64,000 bases of DNA from Methylophilales bacterium (lineage in GTDB: Bacteria > Pseudomonadota > Gammaproteobacteria > Burkholderiales > Methylophilaceae). Of the stretch, positions 17,883 through 29,733 are shown piece by piece. The notes beneath the pieces were generated by a model. The model made no database searches. It was not told the DNA's origin and saw only the letters and a program-made list of their open reading frames with translations. The stretch is taken from the NCBI GenBank assembly GCA_019823025.1, contig CP081940.1, positions 434,001 to 498,000 on the forward strand. Reading direction: 5' to 3'. A program made the translations under genes and the position numbers. The stretch's first letter is position 1. Every line of letters starts with the position of its first letter.

Positions 17883-18496
17883 TTTCTTTTATCTCGCTTT
17901 TTTGTTTTTGTTTTAGTTATTTCCATATCAACCATTTTGAGTCGGTCTGATTTTTTAACACTTATCTGGATGGCTGGGTCGATACCCTTATGCATTTTTT
18001 TCCCTCTCAATGTAAGTGCTATAGCTGAGATGATTGCGACTAAAAGTATTATGGCTGCAATTTCAAATGGTAATATATAATCACTGTATAGCACTTCACC
18101 AATTGCATCTGTATTGCTTTTTAAGGGAGGTTTAAATAAGGCTGGCGTCTTGAAAAACGGTTTATTTAAAACGAGAATAATCTCAGTTAGCATAATAATT
18201 GATACAAAGCCTATGGCAGGAAAATAATTCCAAAATCCTTTTTTCATTACCTCAATATTGATGTCAATCATCATGATGACAAACAGAAATAAAACCATTA
18301 CTGCGCCAACATATACAAGAACGAGTGCTATCGCTAAGAATTCTGCTTGAAGTAATAACCATAAGCCAGCGGCACTAAAAAAAGAAAGGACAAGGAATAA
18401 CGCCGAAAAAATTGGGTTTCTTGATGTAATAACTTTGATGGCTGAGAAAAGCAAAATAAAAGAAAAAAAATAAAAAACAGCAGAAGAGTAGTCCAT
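17879..18496 (-). CDS. nuoJ: NADH-quinone oxidoreductase subunit J
   Basis: This 205-residue subunit has five hydrophobic helices. The conserved helix 3 region ([19 protein letters not shown]) is present. The C-terminal tail after helix 5 is long and basic (about 165-205, many Lys/Arg), as in other Betaproteobacteria. Its ATG overlaps the nuoI stop by one base. Confidence 0.97.
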   Translation of the reverse strand: MDYSSAVFYFFSFILLFSAIKVITSRNPIFSALFLVLSFFSAAGLWLLLQAEFLAIALVLVYVGAVMVLFLFVIMMIDINIEVMKKGFWNYFPAIGFVSIIMLTEIILVLNKPFFKTPALFKPPLKSNTDAIGEVLYSDYILPFEIAAIILLVAIISAIALTLRGKKMHKGIDPAIQISVKKSDRLKMVDMEITKTKTKKRDKRN

Positions 18497-18987
18497 TACC
18501 TGTAGCTTTCCTCTTCTTTTCTATCTTTAGCGATTTGATCTTCGTATTTATCGCCGACCTTCAGTAGCATTTCTTTTGTATAGACTAAATCTCCTCTTTC
18601 CTCTCCGTGGTAATCTAAAATTCGGGTTTCTACAATTGAATCTACTGGGCATGATTCCTCACAAAACCCACAGAATATACATTTGGTCAGATCAATATCA
18701 TACTGCGTCGTTCTTCTTGTATTATCCTCTCTCATTTCGGATTTGATTGTAATTGCCATTGCAGGACATACAGCCTCACAAAGCTTACATGCAATACAAC
18801 GTTCCTCGCCATTGGGATATCTTCTCAATGCATGCAAACCTCTAAACCTGGGTGATTGGGGTGTACGCTCTTCAGGATATTGAATCGTTATTTTTTTTGA
18901 AAAAAAATATCTCCCCGTCAGCCCAAGACCAATAACTAGCTCGAAGAGCGTCAAACTTTTTATATACTGTTTTATTTTTTTAAACAT
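18496..18987 (-). CDS. nuoI: NADH-quinone oxidoreductase subunit I
   Basis: This 163-residue peripheral subunit carries clusters N6a and N6b. It has two 4Fe-4S motifs, [12 protein letters not shown] (about residues 60-71) and [12 protein letters not shown] (about 99-110). I chose the ATG at 18987 ([12 protein letters not shown]) because it follows nuoH directly, has GGGAG upstream and gives the family length. A longer frame to 19050 would overlap nuoH and add residues unlike NuoI. Confidence 0.97.
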   Translation of the reverse strand: MFKKIKQYIKSLTLFELVIGLGLTGRYFFSKKITIQYPEERTPQSPRFRGLHALRRYPNGEERCIACKLCEAVCPAMAITIKSEMREDNTRRTTQYDIDLTKCIFCGFCEESCPVDSIVETRILDYHGEERGDLVYTKEMLLKVGDKYEDQIAKDRKEEESYR

Positions 18988-18992
18988 ATTTT

Positions 18993-20012
18993 TTAATGGA
19001 ACATCTCCCGGTATGGCGTTTGCATCATAAATCCAACAAAAATTATCCAAAATATAGTGATAGGAATAAATATTTTCCAGCCCAATCTCATAATTTGATC
19101 ATATCGGTATCTGGGGAATGTTGCCCTGAACCACAAGAAAAAGAAAAGTAAGAAAGCGACTTTTAGTAATAACCAAACAATACTATCAGGCAGAAATTCA
19201 AAAGGAGATAACCATCCCCCTAAAAACATTAATGCAGCAAGCATTGAGACAAGAATCATATTTGCGTATTCAGCAAGGAAGAATACTGCAAAAGCCATCC
19301 CAGAATATTCAACATGGAAGCCCGCCACAATCTCAGACTCACCCTCAGCCACATCAAAAGGAGCTCGGTTCGTTTCGGCAACAGCGCTGATAAAATAAAT
19401 AATAAATAGGGGGAAAAGTGGCCAAATATACCATTGTGAAATACCACCAGATTGGCCCATAACAATTTCACCTAGATTTAGGCTATTAGCACACATTAAA
19501 ACACCGACCAATGTAAAGCCCATTGCTATCTCATACGATACAATCTGTGCAGCTGAACGTAGGCTGCCCAAAAAAGCATATTTTGAATTTGAAGCCCATC
19601 CAGCAATAATGACACCATAAACAGCAATCGATGTCATCGCTAAAACATAAAGTAAACCCGCGTTAATATTAGATAAAACAAGTTCCGCATTAAATGGTAT
19701 TACAGCCCAAGCCGCAAAAGCTGGTGCAATAGTTAGGATGGGTGCGAGAAGGAATAAAAAGTTATTTGATTTTGTGGGATTAATTATTTCCTTAAACATC
19801 AGCTTTAATGCATCAGCTATGGGTTGAAGAAGACCGAAATATCCTACTCTGTTTGGTCCTAATCTTCCCTGCATAAAACCGATCACTCTTCTCTCAAAAT
19901 ATGTCAAATAAGCGACTGAAACCATCAATGGAATTACAATTGCCACAATTTTTAGAATTGTCCAGAACGTTGTTATAAAAAATTCAGGTAGCTGAGTAAA
20001 CATACTTTCCAT
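18993..20012 (-). CDS. nuoH: NADH-quinone oxidoreductase subunit H
   Basis: This 339-residue membrane subunit helps form the quinone chamber and has eight hydrophobic segments. Family signatures are [20 protein letters not shown] (first loop) and [20 protein letters not shown], the conserved acidic loop near the quinone. Length is normal. It lies six bases after nuoG. Confidence 0.98.
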   Translation of the reverse strand: MESMFTQLPEFFITTFWTILKIVAIVIPLMVSVAYLTYFERRVIGFMQGRLGPNRVGYFGLLQPIADALKLMFKEIINPTKSNNFLFLLAPILTIAPAFAAWAVIPFNAELVLSNINAGLLYVLAMTSIAVYGVIIAGWASNSKYAFLGSLRSAAQIVSYEIAMGFTLVGVLMCANSLNLGEIVMGQSGGISQWYIWPLFPLFIIYFISAVAETNRAPFDVAEGESEIVAGFHVEYSGMAFAVFFLAEYANMILVSMLAALMFLGGWLSPFEFLPDSIVWLLLKVAFLLFFFLWFRATFPRYRYDQIMRLGWKIFIPITIFWIIFVGFMMQTPYREMFH

Positions 20013-20018
20013 AATTTA

Positions 20019-22322
20019 TTAGGCTTTTTTAATTTTCACTTTATTGTGCATACCTAGGCTAAAAGTTTCATCTTGCTTTCCATAAATAACAACCGCATTT
20101 AAACAAACATTATCATCCGCTTTAACATTAATTAAGATTTCAGCCTCCGATGAAGAAATCTTAATTTTTTGCCCATCTATTAACCCCTCCTCGAGCATTG
20201 TTGTCGGATTAATTAGGCAGCAGCTTTGGTCTTTATTTTTATTTTGATGCAATGAGGCGGCACGTCTAACAATCATATCTGAATCATTCGCCCTAACGAC
20301 ATTTAATACTTCAAGACCTCTCTCAATATTACTAGGCTTAAAATCTTTAAGGCTAAATTCATTTTTTTTGTCCATTTCGATCATCGCATCAGCTTTCACC
20401 TCTTCAGATGAATCATAAGAAAAACCTTCAAGTTGTAAAAAATTTGCTAGAACACGTAATATTTTCCAACCAGGCCTAGACTTCCCAGCAGGTGGTGTTA
20501 CCGCAGAAAATGATTGTATTGTTTTCTCCATATTTATGAATGTCCCTGATGTTTCTGTGAATGGGGTCATTGGCAATACAATATCAAATTCTCTAAAAGA
20601 GTCAGATATGTACGGAGAAATTGCCAGATTAAATTTCGCTTTTTTAAGTGCAGCATTTATTTTCTTGGGTGAATGATAGTCATACAACGGGTCAAAATTC
20701 ATCATTATGTATGCTTCTTTTTTTTGACTCAAAATCTTATCTGCTGAGATATTGTCTGTATTTAGATTGAGCTCATTTAAACCGACACTATTCGCGTAAC
20801 CAGGTATTAAGCCAAATGTAGCTCCTACCGCTTGAGCGATATGCATTGCAACCAACTTTATATTGTCGCCGTCATCTAAATGTAAAATTTGATTGCCTAA
20901 AAAAATTGCCCTACTCTTATTTGATAACAGGCTTTTGGCTATTCTTTTTGCCTCAGTAGATGGCTTTACAGCCTTTAATAAATTTCTTATAACTTCAGAA
21001 TTGACTTTATATTTTGTGCTTAACTGAACCTGTTTCAGGATCATTAATAAATAATTTATATATGCTGAAGGATTAACAATAACTTTTTCTAGACAGCGAG
21101 TTGAATAAAAATCATCGTATGAAGTGATAATTGAGAAATTATTTTTTTTATTTGCATATCTTCTAAAGCGATGTGCAAGCAGTGGTTGGTCATGTTTTAA
21201 ATTTGAGCCAACAACCAATATTGCATCATGGGACTCTATTTCATCAATTTTACAACCTAACCAATTATTATTCTCTGAAAAGCTTTTTTCAAGAAGGCGA
21301 TAATCAATATGAGAGGTATTAAGTTCTTTGGCAATTTTTTTCAATAAGAAACCTTCTTCCAAGGTACTTTGAGGCGAACAAATAATCCCGATTTTATTAG
21401 ATTTCTTAATATCGATATCTGTTATGTTTTTCTCAATAAGCTCATAGGCATCTTCCCAGTCGATCTCTTTCCATTGATTTTTTTCTCTCTTTAAAGGAAG
21501 GTTAATTCTATCTTTATGACTGAGGCCTTCGTATGAAAATCGATCCCTATCTGAAATCCAGCACTCATTAATCGATTCGTTTTCTTTTGGTATTACCCTT
21601 TTAACAACGTCATCTTTAACATGAACTTCAATATTTGAACCTAAACTGTCGTGACATGCGATCGTACTTCTTCTTGAAAGCTCCCAACTTCTGGCAGAAT
21701 ATCTAAAGGGTTTTGATGTAAGCGCACCTACCGGACATAAATCGATAATATTTCCGGATAATTCGGATTCAACGGATTTATCAACATATGCAGAAATTTC
21801 TGCATGTTCACCCCTTCCTATTAGTCCTAGTTCAGCCATGCCACCCACTTCTTTTAGAAACCTTACGCACCTTGTGCATTGGATACATCGGGTTAGGTCA
21901 GTTGAAATTAATGGGCCAATGTTTTTATCAAACACCACACGCTTTTCTTCGGTATATCGTGTTTTACTGGCTCCATATGCGACGGCCGTGTCCTGCAAGT
22001 CACACTCTCCTCCCTGATCGCAGATAGGACAATCTAAGGGATGGTTGATAAGTAAAAACTCCATGACACTTTTTTGCGTATCCTTGGTAAATTTTGATTT
22101 TGTAGAAATCTCCATGCCTTCCATCACCTGTGTGGCACAAGCTGGAAGTGGTTTGGCAAAGTTCTTTACTTCGACAAGGCACATTCTGCAGTTTGCGGCA
22201 ACGCTGAGTTTCTTGTGGTAACAAAAACGAGGTATATCGATGCCTACCTTATCAGCCACCTCAATGATTGATGTTTTTGGTTTAACCTCCAGAGTCTTTC
22301 CATCAATTTTAATTTTAATCAT
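20019..22322 (-). CDS. nuoG: NADH-quinone oxidoreductase subunit G
   Basis: This 767-residue iron-sulfur subunit has an N-terminal 2Fe-2S ferredoxin domain (CRMCLVEV near residue 46). Next are a His-Cys3 4Fe-4S region ([18 protein letters not shown]), the second 4Fe-4S site ([10 protein letters not shown]) and a molybdopterin-oxidoreductase-like C-terminal half that carries no molybdenum in complex I. It lies on the peripheral arm and passes electrons toward NuoI. It overlaps nuoF by four bases. Confidence 0.97.
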   Translation of the reverse strand: MIKIKIDGKTLEVKPKTSIIEVADKVGIDIPRFCYHKKLSVAANCRMCLVEVKNFAKPLPACATQVMEGMEISTKSKFTKDTQKSVMEFLLINHPLDCPICDQGGECDLQDTAVAYGASKTRYTEEKRVVFDKNIGPLISTDLTRCIQCTRCVRFLKEVGGMAELGLIGRGEHAEISAYVDKSVESELSGNIIDLCPVGALTSKPFRYSARSWELSRRSTIACHDSLGSNIEVHVKDDVVKRVIPKENESINECWISDRDRFSYEGLSHKDRINLPLKREKNQWKEIDWEDAYELIEKNITDIDIKKSNKIGIICSPQSTLEEGFLLKKIAKELNTSHIDYRLLEKSFSENNNWLGCKIDEIESHDAILVVGSNLKHDQPLLAHRFRRYANKKNNFSIITSYDDFYSTRCLEKVIVNPSAYINYLLMILKQVQLSTKYKVNSEVIRNLLKAVKPSTEAKRIAKSLLSNKSRAIFLGNQILHLDDGDNIKLVAMHIAQAVGATFGLIPGYANSVGLNELNLNTDNISADKILSQKKEAYIMMNFDPLYDYHSPKKINAALKKAKFNLAISPYISDSFREFDIVLPMTPFTETSGTFINMEKTIQSFSAVTPPAGKSRPGWKILRVLANFLQLEGFSYDSSEEVKADAMIEMDKKNEFSLKDFKPSNIERGLEVLNVVRANDSDMIVRRAASLHQNKNKDQSCCLINPTTMLEEGLIDGQKIKISSSEAEILINVKADDNVCLNAVVIYGKQDETFSLGMHNKVKIKKA

Positions 22323-23635
22323 GATCTGGCATCCATCATGCTCTTACCATTTTTTATATAGTATTTAAATTCATCTTTAAAGTGTTTAATAAAGCTTAAT
22401 ACAGGGACTGCTGCTGCATCACCAAGCGCACAGATCGTCCGCCCTGAAATTTTTTTACTGACGTCTAAAAGCAAATCAATATCTTCAGGTTTGCCTTTGC
22501 CATCAACAATTCTTTTGATTACCCTATAAACCCAGCCTGTACCTTCTCGACAAGGGGTGCATTGACCACATGATTCTTCATAAAAGAAGTAGGATAATCT
22601 CTTAAGAGTTGACACCATACAGGTAGTTTCGTCCATCACAATAAGTGAACCCGCACCGACACTCGAGCCTGAGTTTTTTAAGCCATCATAATCAAGAGTG
22701 GTTTTCATAATTTCTGCGGCAGGAAGAACTGGTGTTGAAGGTCCCCCAGGTATGACTGCTTTTAATTTTCTTCCCTTCCAAACGCCCCCAGAAAGCTCTA
22801 GTAAGTTTTTAAATGGCATCCCCATTGGTATTTCATAGTTTCCTGGCCTCTCAACATGGCCTGATACTGAAAATATCTTAGTACCCCCTGAATTTTCTAC
22901 GCCGATATTTGCAAAACTTTCTCCCCCATGTTGCATAATCCAAGGAATTGTTGCGTATGTCTCTGTGTTGTTAACATTTGTTGGTCGTCCATAGATACCA
23001 TACGTTGCCGGAAAAGGAGGTTTAAATCTTGGCTGTCCCTTTTTACCTTCAATAGATTCAATAAGTGCGGTTTCCTCACCACAGATGTATGCACCGTACC
23101 CATGGAATGCATATAATTCAAAATCAAAACCTAACCCACAAATGGACTTACCTAAAAAATTTGCTTTTTTTGCTTCAGCTAAGGCTTTTTCGAATGACTC
23201 ATACTCTTCCCATATTTCCCCATGAATATAGTTATATCCAACCTGTGCGCCCATAATATATGCAGCGATTATCATCCCCTCAATTAGTTGATGAGGATTT
23301 TTTTTGATTATTTCTCTGTCTTTAAAAGTACCCGGTTCACCTTCATCACTATTACAAACGATGTATTTTGTTCCAGCTGAATCATTTGGTATGAATGACC
23401 ATTTTATGCCGGTAGGAAAACCTGCGCCTCCCCTCCCCCTGAGACCAGAAATTTTAATCTCTTCAATTAATTTTTCCGGGGAGATTTTCTCTTTTAGAAT
23501 TCTTTGAATTTGCTCATACCCACCAACACTGAGGTAGGTTTGAAGGCTTGAAGAGTCCTCTAAATTAGATGTCCTCAAGCATATAGGAAACACCTCACTA
23601 TTAATTGATGCTTTATGTAAATTATTGTTCAGCAT
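22319..23635 (-). CDS. nuoF: NADH-quinone oxidoreductase subunit F
   Basis: This 438-residue subunit binds NADH and FMN and holds cluster N3. Signatures are the nucleotide site [16 protein letters not shown] (about residues 67-82), [17 protein letters not shown], and the cluster cysteines in [15 protein letters not shown] plus a later cysteine in [12 protein letters not shown]. The first about 30 residues are variable, so the exact start could be slightly downstream. It follows nuoE by five bases. Confidence 0.97.
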   Translation of the reverse strand: MLNNNLHKASINSEVFPICLRTSNLEDSSSLQTYLSVGGYEQIQRILKEKISPEKLIEEIKISGLRGRGGAGFPTGIKWSFIPNDSAGTKYIVCNSDEGEPGTFKDREIIKKNPHQLIEGMIIAAYIMGAQVGYNYIHGEIWEEYESFEKALAEAKKANFLGKSICGLGFDFELYAFHGYGAYICGEETALIESIEGKKGQPRFKPPFPATYGIYGRPTNVNNTETYATIPWIMQHGGESFANIGVENSGGTKIFSVSGHVERPGNYEIPMGMPFKNLLELSGGVWKGRKLKAVIPGGPSTPVLPAAEIMKTTLDYDGLKNSGSSVGAGSLIVMDETTCMVSTLKRLSYFFYEESCGQCTPCREGTGWVYRVIKRIVDGKGKPEDIDLLLDVSKKISGRTICALGDAAAVPVLSFIKHFKDEFKYYIKNGKSMMDARS

Positions 23636-23640
23636 TATTA

Positions 23641-24114
23641 TTAATCTAACTCCTCAAGAATTTGATCAACTTTTTGGGGTGTTAAATGTTCATACATCTT
23701 ATGATTGTTTATTGTCATAAGTGGTGCTCCGCCACATGCACCCATACACTCACTTTCTTTTAAGCTAAATTTACTATCTTTTGTGACCTCATTAAAATTA
23801 ATATTCAATTTTTTTCGAAGATGGCATACGATGTCGTCAGCCTCTCTTAAGGCACATGAGATATTTGTGCAAACCGAAATTTTATATTTTCCAGCAGGTT
23901 TAAGTTCAAACATATTATAAAAAGTTGCCACTTCCATTGCTGCAATTTTTGGCATGTCTAGGTAGTCTGCTGCCTGTGCAATTAAATCATCTGTTAAAAA
24001 ACCATTTTCAGTTTGGATTATTTGCAGCGCTGCAATAATGGCAGATTGTTTTTGATCGATAGGGAATTTTTTTAATTCGCCGTCTATTTTTTTTCTTGTA
24101 ATTTCAGTTAGCAT
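23641..24114 (-). CDS. nuoE: NADH-quinone oxidoreductase subunit E
   Basis: This 157-residue thioredoxin-like subunit holds the 2Fe-2S cluster N1a. The four cysteine ligands are in [10 protein letters not shown] (first pair) and [12 protein letters not shown] (second pair). The N-terminal helical part includes [20 protein letters not shown]. Length is normal. Its ATG overlaps the nuoD stop by one base. Confidence 0.97.
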   Translation of the reverse strand: MLTEITRKKIDGELKKFPIDQKQSAIIAALQIIQTENGFLTDDLIAQAADYLDMPKIAAMEVATFYNMFELKPAGKYKISVCTNISCALREADDIVCHLRKKLNINFNEVTKDSKFSLKESECMGACGGAPLMTINNHKMYEHLTPQKVDQILEELD

Positions 24115-25367
24115 TATCTATCAATCTCCCCAAACACAATATCTTGGGTACCAATAATTGCTACCAAATCTGACAGCATGTGTCCCTTTGTCATTTCATT
24201 TATCGCTGCCAAATGTGGGAAGCCTGGCGCCCTAATTTTTAGCCGATAAGGTTTGTTTGCGCCGTCAGAAATGATGTAAGTTCCGAACTCACCTTTTGGA
24301 TGCTCTACAGCTGCATAGGCTTCGCCCTTAGGGATATGAAAACCCTCAGTAAATAATTTAAAATGGTGAATCATCGATTCCATGTCCTCTTTCATTTCTG
24401 ATCTTGATGGTGGGGTCACTTTATTATCATTTGAAATCACCGGACCTGGGTTTTCTCTAAGCCACGCAATACATTGCTTGATAATTTTATTGGATTCTCT
24501 CATCTCCTCCATTCTTACCAAATAACGGTCATAACAATCACCCTCTTTACCGACAGGAATTTTAAAATCTAATTTACTATATGTTTCATAAGGTTGTTTT
24601 TTTCGTAAATCCCATTCCACTCCTGAGCCCCTTAACATTGGGCCTGTCATTCCTAATGCAACCGCTCGATCTGGATCAACAACACCAATCCCGACTGTTC
24701 TTTGCTTCCAAATTCGATTATCAGTTAAAAGCGTTTCATATTCATCCACATAAGTTGGAAATCTTTTAGCAAAATCTTCTATAAAATCTAGCAGTGATCC
24801 TGATCTATTTTTATTTAGTTTGTTTATTTCAGATGATCTTTGTTTTTTTGAGGGTTGGAATTGAGGCATCGTAGATGGTAAATCTCGATACACACCCCCA
24901 GGTCGATAATAAGCTGCATGCATTCTTGCACCAGAGACTGCTTCGTAGCAGTCAAATAAATCCTCTCGCTCCCTAAAGGCATAAAGGAAAACCGTCATAG
25001 CCCCAACATCAAGAGCATGGGCTCCTAACCAAAGTAAGTGATTGAGTATTCTGGTGATTTCATCAAACAAAACTCGGATATATTGCGCACGAATTGGTAC
25101 CTTTATCTGCAATAGCTTTTCTATTGTCATCACATAAGCATGCTCATTCATCATCATAGAAACATAGTCAAGACGGTCCATATAAGGAACAGATTGAAGG
25201 TATGTCCTATTCTCAGCTAGCTTTTCAGTTGCTCTGTGTAATAAGCCAATATGTGGATCTACACGCTGTATTACTTCGCCATCCATCTCAAGTACAAGCC
25301 TTAAAACACCATGAGCTGCTGGGTGCTGAGGCCCAAAATTCATTGTATAGTTTTTAATCTCAGCCAC
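24114..25367 (-). CDS. nuoD: NADH-quinone oxidoreductase subunit D
   Basis: This protein of about 417 residues forms the quinone site with NuoB. It shows the family start [20 protein letters not shown] with the conserved histidines, the GVYRDLP stretch, and the C terminus [14 protein letters not shown] with the conserved aspartate. I prefer a GTG start at 25367 (giving MAEIKNY, with GAGGG upstream). An ATG five codons earlier, at 25382, is possible. Either start overlaps the 3' end of nuoC. Confidence 0.97.
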   Translation of the reverse strand: MAEIKNYTMNFGPQHPAAHGVLRLVLEMDGEVIQRVDPHIGLLHRATEKLAENRTYLQSVPYMDRLDYVSMMMNEHAYVMTIEKLLQIKVPIRAQYIRVLFDEITRILNHLLWLGAHALDVGAMTVFLYAFREREDLFDCYEAVSGARMHAAYYRPGGVYRDLPSTMPQFQPSKKQRSSEINKLNKNRSGSLLDFIEDFAKRFPTYVDEYETLLTDNRIWKQRTVGIGVVDPDRAVALGMTGPMLRGSGVEWDLRKKQPYETYSKLDFKIPVGKEGDCYDRYLVRMEEMRESNKIIKQCIAWLRENPGPVISNDNKVTPPSRSEMKEDMESMIHHFKLFTEGFHIPKGEAYAAVEHPKGEFGTYIISDGANKPYRLKIRAPGFPHLAAINEMTKGHMLSDLVAIIGTQDIVFGEIDR

Positions 25368-25956
25368 GATGGATACCCTCATCCCTAATTAATCTTGGGA
25401 CATTATTTCTCTCATCGATAGAAACAGGCTCATAAATTACCCTTTTGAGGGTTGGGTCATAACGAACTTCAACCTTCCCTATCATTGGAAAGTCCTTCCT
25501 AAAAGGATGACCAACGAAACCGTAGTCTGTCAGAAGTCTTCTTAAATCGGGATGATCGATAAACATTAACCCAAATAAATCAAATGCTTCTCTTTCATAC
25601 CAATCCGCGTTAGGCCAAACTTCAGTCATTGTTGGAAATATTGGAAATTCATCATCTTCAGCAAATACTTTGACCCTTAAGCGCAGATTATTTTTTAAAG
25701 AAAGTAAGTGGTATACAACACAAAATCTCTTCTCATCATGTGCAGCTATTTTAAAATCTTGATAATCAACACCACATAAATCAATTAGCTGTTTAAAATC
25801 AAATTCAGACCTATCTCTTAAAACCTTTAATGACTCAATGATATTTTCTTGATCGAAGGTAATTGTAATCTCACCTTTATCTTCATTAATAGATAGTATT
25901 TTTTTCTTAAAAAAAGATTTGAGGGATTGAATTTGTTTTTTTATGCTCTGGTTCAT
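25360..25956 (-). CDS. nuoC: NADH-quinone oxidoreductase subunit C
   Basis: This 198-residue 30 kDa-type subunit of the peripheral arm carries no cofactor. The family signature [20 protein letters not shown] is present around residues 118-137, followed by [10 protein letters not shown]. It is separate from NuoD, unlike the fused form of Escherichia coli. Its start overlaps nuoB by four bases. Confidence 0.97.
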   Translation of the reverse strand: MNQSIKKQIQSLKSFFKKKILSINEDKGEITITFDQENIIESLKVLRDRSEFDFKQLIDLCGVDYQDFKIAAHDEKRFCVVYHLLSLKNNLRLRVKVFAEDDEFPIFPTMTEVWPNADWYEREAFDLFGLMFIDHPDLRRLLTDYGFVGHPFRKDFPMIGKVEVRYDPTLKRVIYEPVSIDERNNVPRLIRDEGIHRG

Positions 25957-26429
25957 CTGGCAATTGTGTTAGTACGTTTAATTTTTTTTTGTAGTTGCAA
26001 AATTCCAAACATCAATGCTTCTGCTGTGGGAGGGCATCCAGGAACATAAATATCTACTGGAACAATTCTGTCACTACCCCTTACGACAGAATATGAGTAA
26101 TGGTAATAACCGCCCCCATTTGAGCATGAGCCCATCGAAATGACCCATCTAGGCTCTGCCATTTGATCATATACACGCCTCAATGCTGGTGCCATCTTAT
26201 TGACTAATGTGCCTGCAATGATCATCACATCAGATTGTCTTGGACTTGGTCTAAAAACAATACCGAATCGGTCTAGGTCATATCTTGATGCGCCTGCGTG
26301 CATCATTTCAACTGCACAGCATGCCAACCCAAAAGTCATTGGCCACAATGAACCAGTTCTAGCATAGTTTATTAAAGTGTCTACGTTGGTCGTAACATAG
26401 CCTTTTTCTAATATTCCCTCAATACTCAT
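25953..26429 (-). CDS. nuoB: NADH-quinone oxidoreductase subunit B
   Basis: This 158-residue subunit holds the terminal cluster N2, which reduces quinone. The ligands are in [13 protein letters not shown] (paired cysteines), [11 protein letters not shown] and [11 protein letters not shown]. Arginines near the cluster (SPRQSD and RRVYDQM) are present. Length is normal. It lies four bases after nuoA. Confidence 0.98.
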   Translation of the reverse strand: MSIEGILEKGYVTTNVDTLINYARTGSLWPMTFGLACCAVEMMHAGASRYDLDRFGIVFRPSPRQSDVMIIAGTLVNKMAPALRRVYDQMAEPRWVISMGSCSNGGGYYHYSYSVVRGSDRIVPVDIYVPGCPPTAEALMFGILQLQKKIKRTNTIAR

Positions 26430-26433
26430 CTAA

Positions 26434-26790
26434 TTACTCCCAATCTAATGCTCCTTTTTTCCATTCATAAATAAAACCGACAACCAAGATAAAGAGAAAT
26501 ATGAGCATGGATACAAATCCAAACATTCCAATTTTATTGATTACAACTGCCCACGGGAAAAGGAATGTAATTTCTAGGTCAAAGAGAATAAATAAGATTG
26601 CTACCAGATAATACCTAACATCGAATTTCATTCGAGCATCTTCGAAGGCTTCAAATCCACATTCATATGGGGAGTTTTTTTCTTTGTAAGGCTTACTTGT
26701 ACTTAATATTTTACCGAGGATGAGAGGGCCTAACCCTACAAAAAGGCCGATAATTATAAACACTAATATAGGAAAATAATTTTCCAGCAC
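26434..26790 (-). CDS. nuoA: NADH-quinone oxidoreductase subunit A
   Basis: This 118-residue membrane subunit has three transmembrane helices. Between helices 1 and 2 is the conserved loop [20 protein letters not shown], with the cysteine near the quinone site. The membrane acidic pair is in [13 protein letters not shown]. It is the first gene of the 14-gene nuo operon and starts just after tRNA-Leu(GAG), so the operon may be read from a promoter above the tRNA or secG. Confidence 0.97.
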   Translation of the reverse strand: MLENYFPILVFIIIGLFVGLGPLILGKILSTSKPYKEKNSPYECGFEAFEDARMKFDVRYYLVAILFILFDLEITFLFPWAVVINKIGMFGFVSMLIFLFILVVGFIYEWKKGALDWE

Positions 26791-26821
26791 GAAAAGTCCT
26801 TAAATTTAAATACCATCAATA

Positions 26822-26906
26822 TGGTGCCGTCGGAGAGACTCGAACTCTCACGACTTTCGTCACTACCCCCTCAAGATAGCGTGTCTACCAATTCCACCAC
26901 GACGGC
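26822..26906 (-). tRNA. tRNA-Leu(GAG)
   Basis: This 85-base class II tRNA has a long variable arm. The acceptor GCCGTCG pairs with CGACGGC, the anticodon loop TTGAGGG gives GAG, and CCA is encoded. It lies between secG and nuoA, the usual position in Betaproteobacteria. Confidence 0.96.
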
Positions 26907-26922
26907 TAAGCCAAAAGTCATG

Positions 26923-27267
26923 TTAATTGGGAATATCTTGAGTATTTCCAATTTCATCTGACCCAAAAGGTTGCTCTTTGGTTTCAACTGATTGAGAGCT
27001 ATTTTCCTGAATCTGTTCTACCGCAAAACTTGCATTTTTATTACTCGCTATGAAAGCAAGGCCTATGCTTGTACAAAAAAATACGGTTACACATATTGCT
27101 GTTAGTCTTGTTACAAAATTACCAGAGCCTTGCGCACCAAACACGCTGCCAGAAGAATTTCCTCCAAATGCAGCACCCGCATCTGCTCCTTTACCATGCT
27201 GGACTAAGACTAGCCCTATCACTGCCAAGCTCACTACTACATGAATTATCGTTACTAAATTTTCCAT
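26923..27267 (-). CDS. secG: Preprotein translocase subunit SecG
   Basis: This 114-residue small partner of the SecYEG channel has two hydrophobic helices (about 5-22 and 53-72). Between them is the family loop LVLVQHGKGADAGAAFGGNS followed by SGSVFGAQGSGNF. The C-terminal 35 residues are polar and variable. It lies between tpiA and tRNA-Leu, as in related genomes. Confidence 0.96.
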   Translation of the reverse strand: MENLVTIIHVVVSLAVIGLVLVQHGKGADAGAAFGGNSSGSVFGAQGSGNFVTRLTAICVTVFFCTSIGLAFIASNKNASFAVEQIQENSSQSVETKEQPFGSDEIGNTQDIPN

Positions 27268-27295
27268 ATTTAACTATCTTTTTTTGAATTTTTAA

Positions 27296-28060
27296 TTAAA
27301 TTTTATGAATACTATTGCAAATTTCGTAGAATTCATTTGCATCTAAAGATGCTCTGCCCATTAATATTCCATCTACCCCACTAATTTCACATAATTGTAC
27401 CGCATTTTTTGCATTAACACTGCCACCATAAACAATATTTATATCATCATTATCTGTGTCATTTGTATAAATTAATTGCTTTATGAATTCACACATTTTT
27501 TCTATTTGCTCAGGACTTGCCGCCGAGTCAGAACCAATTGCCCAAATTGGTTCATAGGCAATTATTGACTCCCTGAAAACATCTTGACCATATAAATCAA
27601 GAATCGTTTTAATCTGCTCGGAGACTACCTTTTCCATTATTCCTGCTTCACGCTCAATAAGATTTTCGCCGACACACAGCAGAGGGGTCATTTTATATTT
27701 CTTAATCATATTAAATTTTTCTGCAATGTTTTCATCTGATTCGCAGTAGGCTGTATTCCTCTCAGAATGACCTACAATTACTAATTCACCTTGAAAATCC
27801 TTAATCATTGGAGCGCTTACCTCCCCAGTAAAAGGCCCTTCTAATTCTTTTGCCACATTTTGGCAGCCCCAATGAATATTTGAACCCATTAGTATTTTTT
27901 GCGCCTGGAATAAGTATGGGTAAGGCACACATAAGGTAATTGATAGTTCATTGAATGAGCTTAGCTTTTGCTTGAGGCTTTTGAAGTGGCTTTCATTAAA
28001 ATCTAATGAGCCATGCATCTTCATATTGCCAATGACTATTTTTTTTGACTTTTTTTTCAT
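27296..28060 (-). CDS. tpiA: Triosephosphate isomerase
   Basis: This 254-residue TIM-barrel enzyme interconverts dihydroxyacetone phosphate and glyceraldehyde 3-phosphate. Catalytic residues are visible: N12 and K14 (GNMKMHG, with Met in place of the more usual Trp), the histidine in VIVGHSERN, and the glutamate in AYEPIWAIGS. GGSVNAKN and the final DGILMGRASL are the phosphate-binding loops. It overlaps recJ by four bases and precedes secG. Confidence 0.97.
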   Translation of the reverse strand: MKKKSKKIVIGNMKMHGSLDFNESHFKSLKQKLSSFNELSITLCVPYPYLFQAQKILMGSNIHWGCQNVAKELEGPFTGEVSAPMIKDFQGELVIVGHSERNTAYCESDENIAEKFNMIKKYKMTPLLCVGENLIEREAGIMEKVVSEQIKTILDLYGQDVFRESIIAYEPIWAIGSDSAASPEQIEKMCEFIKQLIYTNDTDNDDINIVYGGSVNAKNAVQLCEISGVDGILMGRASLDANEFYEICNSIHKI

Positions 28061-29733
28061 TCCACAATACTTTTTATAATTATTTGAAGGTTTTTATTTC
28101 CATTAAATTCATTTGCATCAATAGAATAAACAGCCCTTATTTTATCAGGTAGTGTCTGGTTATTATTAAAAAATATTGCTTGAAATTTCTTATCTTTTTT
28201 TAAAAAGCACTTTATATGCCTTTCTGCAATAACTTCCTGATGCAATACATCAAAATTATCAACAAAAAAAGGCGATGGAAATCCCTGTCCCCAAACTTGT
28301 TCATTGATCATTTTAGCCATAGGGTAATTTAAATTTTCAGGCTCAATACTTTTGTCATATTCAACTATTTGATTCAGTAAGTCAGGTGTTATGAATTCTT
28401 GGCAAGTTAATTCGAATATTTCGCTAAATTTTTTAAAATCATTTTTTTTAATACTTAGCCCCGCTGCCATAGCATGACCTCCAAATGTCTTGATTAAACT
28501 GGGGTGGCGCTTGGATATAAGATCTAGTATGTCGCGAAGGTGAAAAGATTCTATCGACCTTCCCGATCCCTTAATCATTTCATCATTAAAATTTGCAAAA
28601 ATAATTGTTGGTCTGAAGAATTTTTCCTTCAATCTAGAAGCCAATATACCTACCACACCTTGATGCCATTTATCATTAGTTAGAACGATTGAATGCGAAT
28701 TTTTGAAGCTCTGATCATTCAATTCCTCAATAGCAGATAACACCATATCCGATTCTATGAGCTTCCTATTTTCATTAAATTTGATGAGTTGTTTTGCAAA
28801 ACTTGAGGCTTGATCTAAATTTTCAGCCAAAAAACATTGAATGCCAACCGTCATATCACAGAGCCTTCCAGCAGCATTAATTTTAGGTGCGATGATAAAA
28901 GATAAGTCAGATGTCATAAGATGAGCCTGTTTTTTTTTTGATTCGTTAATTATCGCTTTGATTCCAAAATTAGTAGTTCCGCTTCTAATAATTTTAATTC
29001 CAAAAGAAACTAAAATCCGATTATTAAAATCAAGAGGGACTAAATCCGCAACCGTCCCTAATGCTACTAAATCGAGTAAATCAACTAATACAGGCTCTTG
29101 GGACTCCTTGTTCTTTGTTCTAAAAGCAATTCTTAACGCAAGTAGCACATAAAACATGACCCCAACGCCACATAAGTTTTTACTTGGGAATGAACAATTT
29201 TTTTTATTTGGATTTACAATGAATTTGGCGTTAGGTAATGTTTTACCAGGAAGGTGATGGTCAGTAATGATTACATCTACTCCCGCCTTATTGGCAGCCT
29301 CCACTCCGTCATGACTTGCAATTCCATTGTCAACGGTAAGGATGATATCAGGCTCTTTTTTTAGGGCTATGCTAACTATTTCGGGAGTTAATCCATAGCC
29401 GTATTCAAACCGGTTAGGCACTATAAAATCAACATTACCACCAAATTTTTTTAACCCAAGAACTCCACATGCGCTTGCTGTCGCACCATCGGCATCGTAG
29501 TCACCTACTATAACTATTTTTTTATTATCTATTATGGCTTGGCATAAAAACTCGCCAACCGCTATATTTGAATGCAATAAGTGGGGAGGTAAAAGTTTGT
29601 CAAGTTGATAGTTTATCTGTTCAGTACTATCAATTTTTCTGGCAGCATAAATTTTAGCGAGGTCTGGTTGAACACCTTCTTCATTTAGCCTTTTTTCGAG
29701 TTCCGCATTGATTTTTTTTTCTTTAAGCTTCAT
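28057..29733 (-). CDS. recJ: Single-stranded-DNA-specific exonuclease RecJ
   Basis: This 558-residue 5'-3' exonuclease acts in recombinational and mismatch repair. It is a DHH-family enzyme: VIVGDYDADGATASACG (motif I, about residue 75), ILTVDNGIASHDGV, the namesake DVIITDHHLPG, and the DHHA1 motif FGGHAMAAGLSI. It is shorter at the C terminus than some relatives but complete. It overlaps both neighbours, tpiA by four bases and the upstream gene by 11. Confidence 0.97.
   Translation of the reverse strand: MKLKEKKINAELEKRLNEEGVQPDLAKIYAARKIDSTEQINYQLDKLLPPHLLHSNIAVGEFLCQAIIDNKKIVIVGDYDADGATASACGVLGLKKFGGNVDFIVPNRFEYGYGLTPEIVSIALKKEPDIILTVDNGIASHDGVEAANKAGVDVIITDHHLPGKTLPNAKFIVNPNKKNCSFPSKNLCGVGVMFYVLLALRIAFRTKNKESQEPVLVDLLDLVALGTVADLVPLDFNNRILVSFGIKIIRSGTTNFGIKAIINESKKKQAHLMTSDLSFIIAPKINAAGRLCDMTVGIQCFLAENLDQASSFAKQLIKFNENRKLIESDMVLSAIEELNDQSFKNSHSIVLTNDKWHQGVVGILASRLKEKFFRPTIIFANFNDEMIKGSGRSIESFHLRDILDLISKRHPSLIKTFGGHAMAAGLSIKKNDFKKFSEIFELTCQEFITPDLLNQIVEYDKSIEPENLNYPMAKMINEQVWGQGFPSPFFVDNFDVLHQEVIAERHIKCFLKKDKKFQAIFFNNNQTLPDKIRAVYSIDANEFNGNKNLQIIIKSIVE

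Noticed and set aside
18988..19050. Longer N terminus for nuoI
   Set aside because: The extra 21 residues overlap nuoH and do not resemble NuoI; the ATG at 18987 has a ribosome site and gives the family length.
27050..27287. Plus-strand frames opposite secG
   Set aside because: They mirror the conserved Gly-rich SecG loop; no ribosome site or independent pattern.
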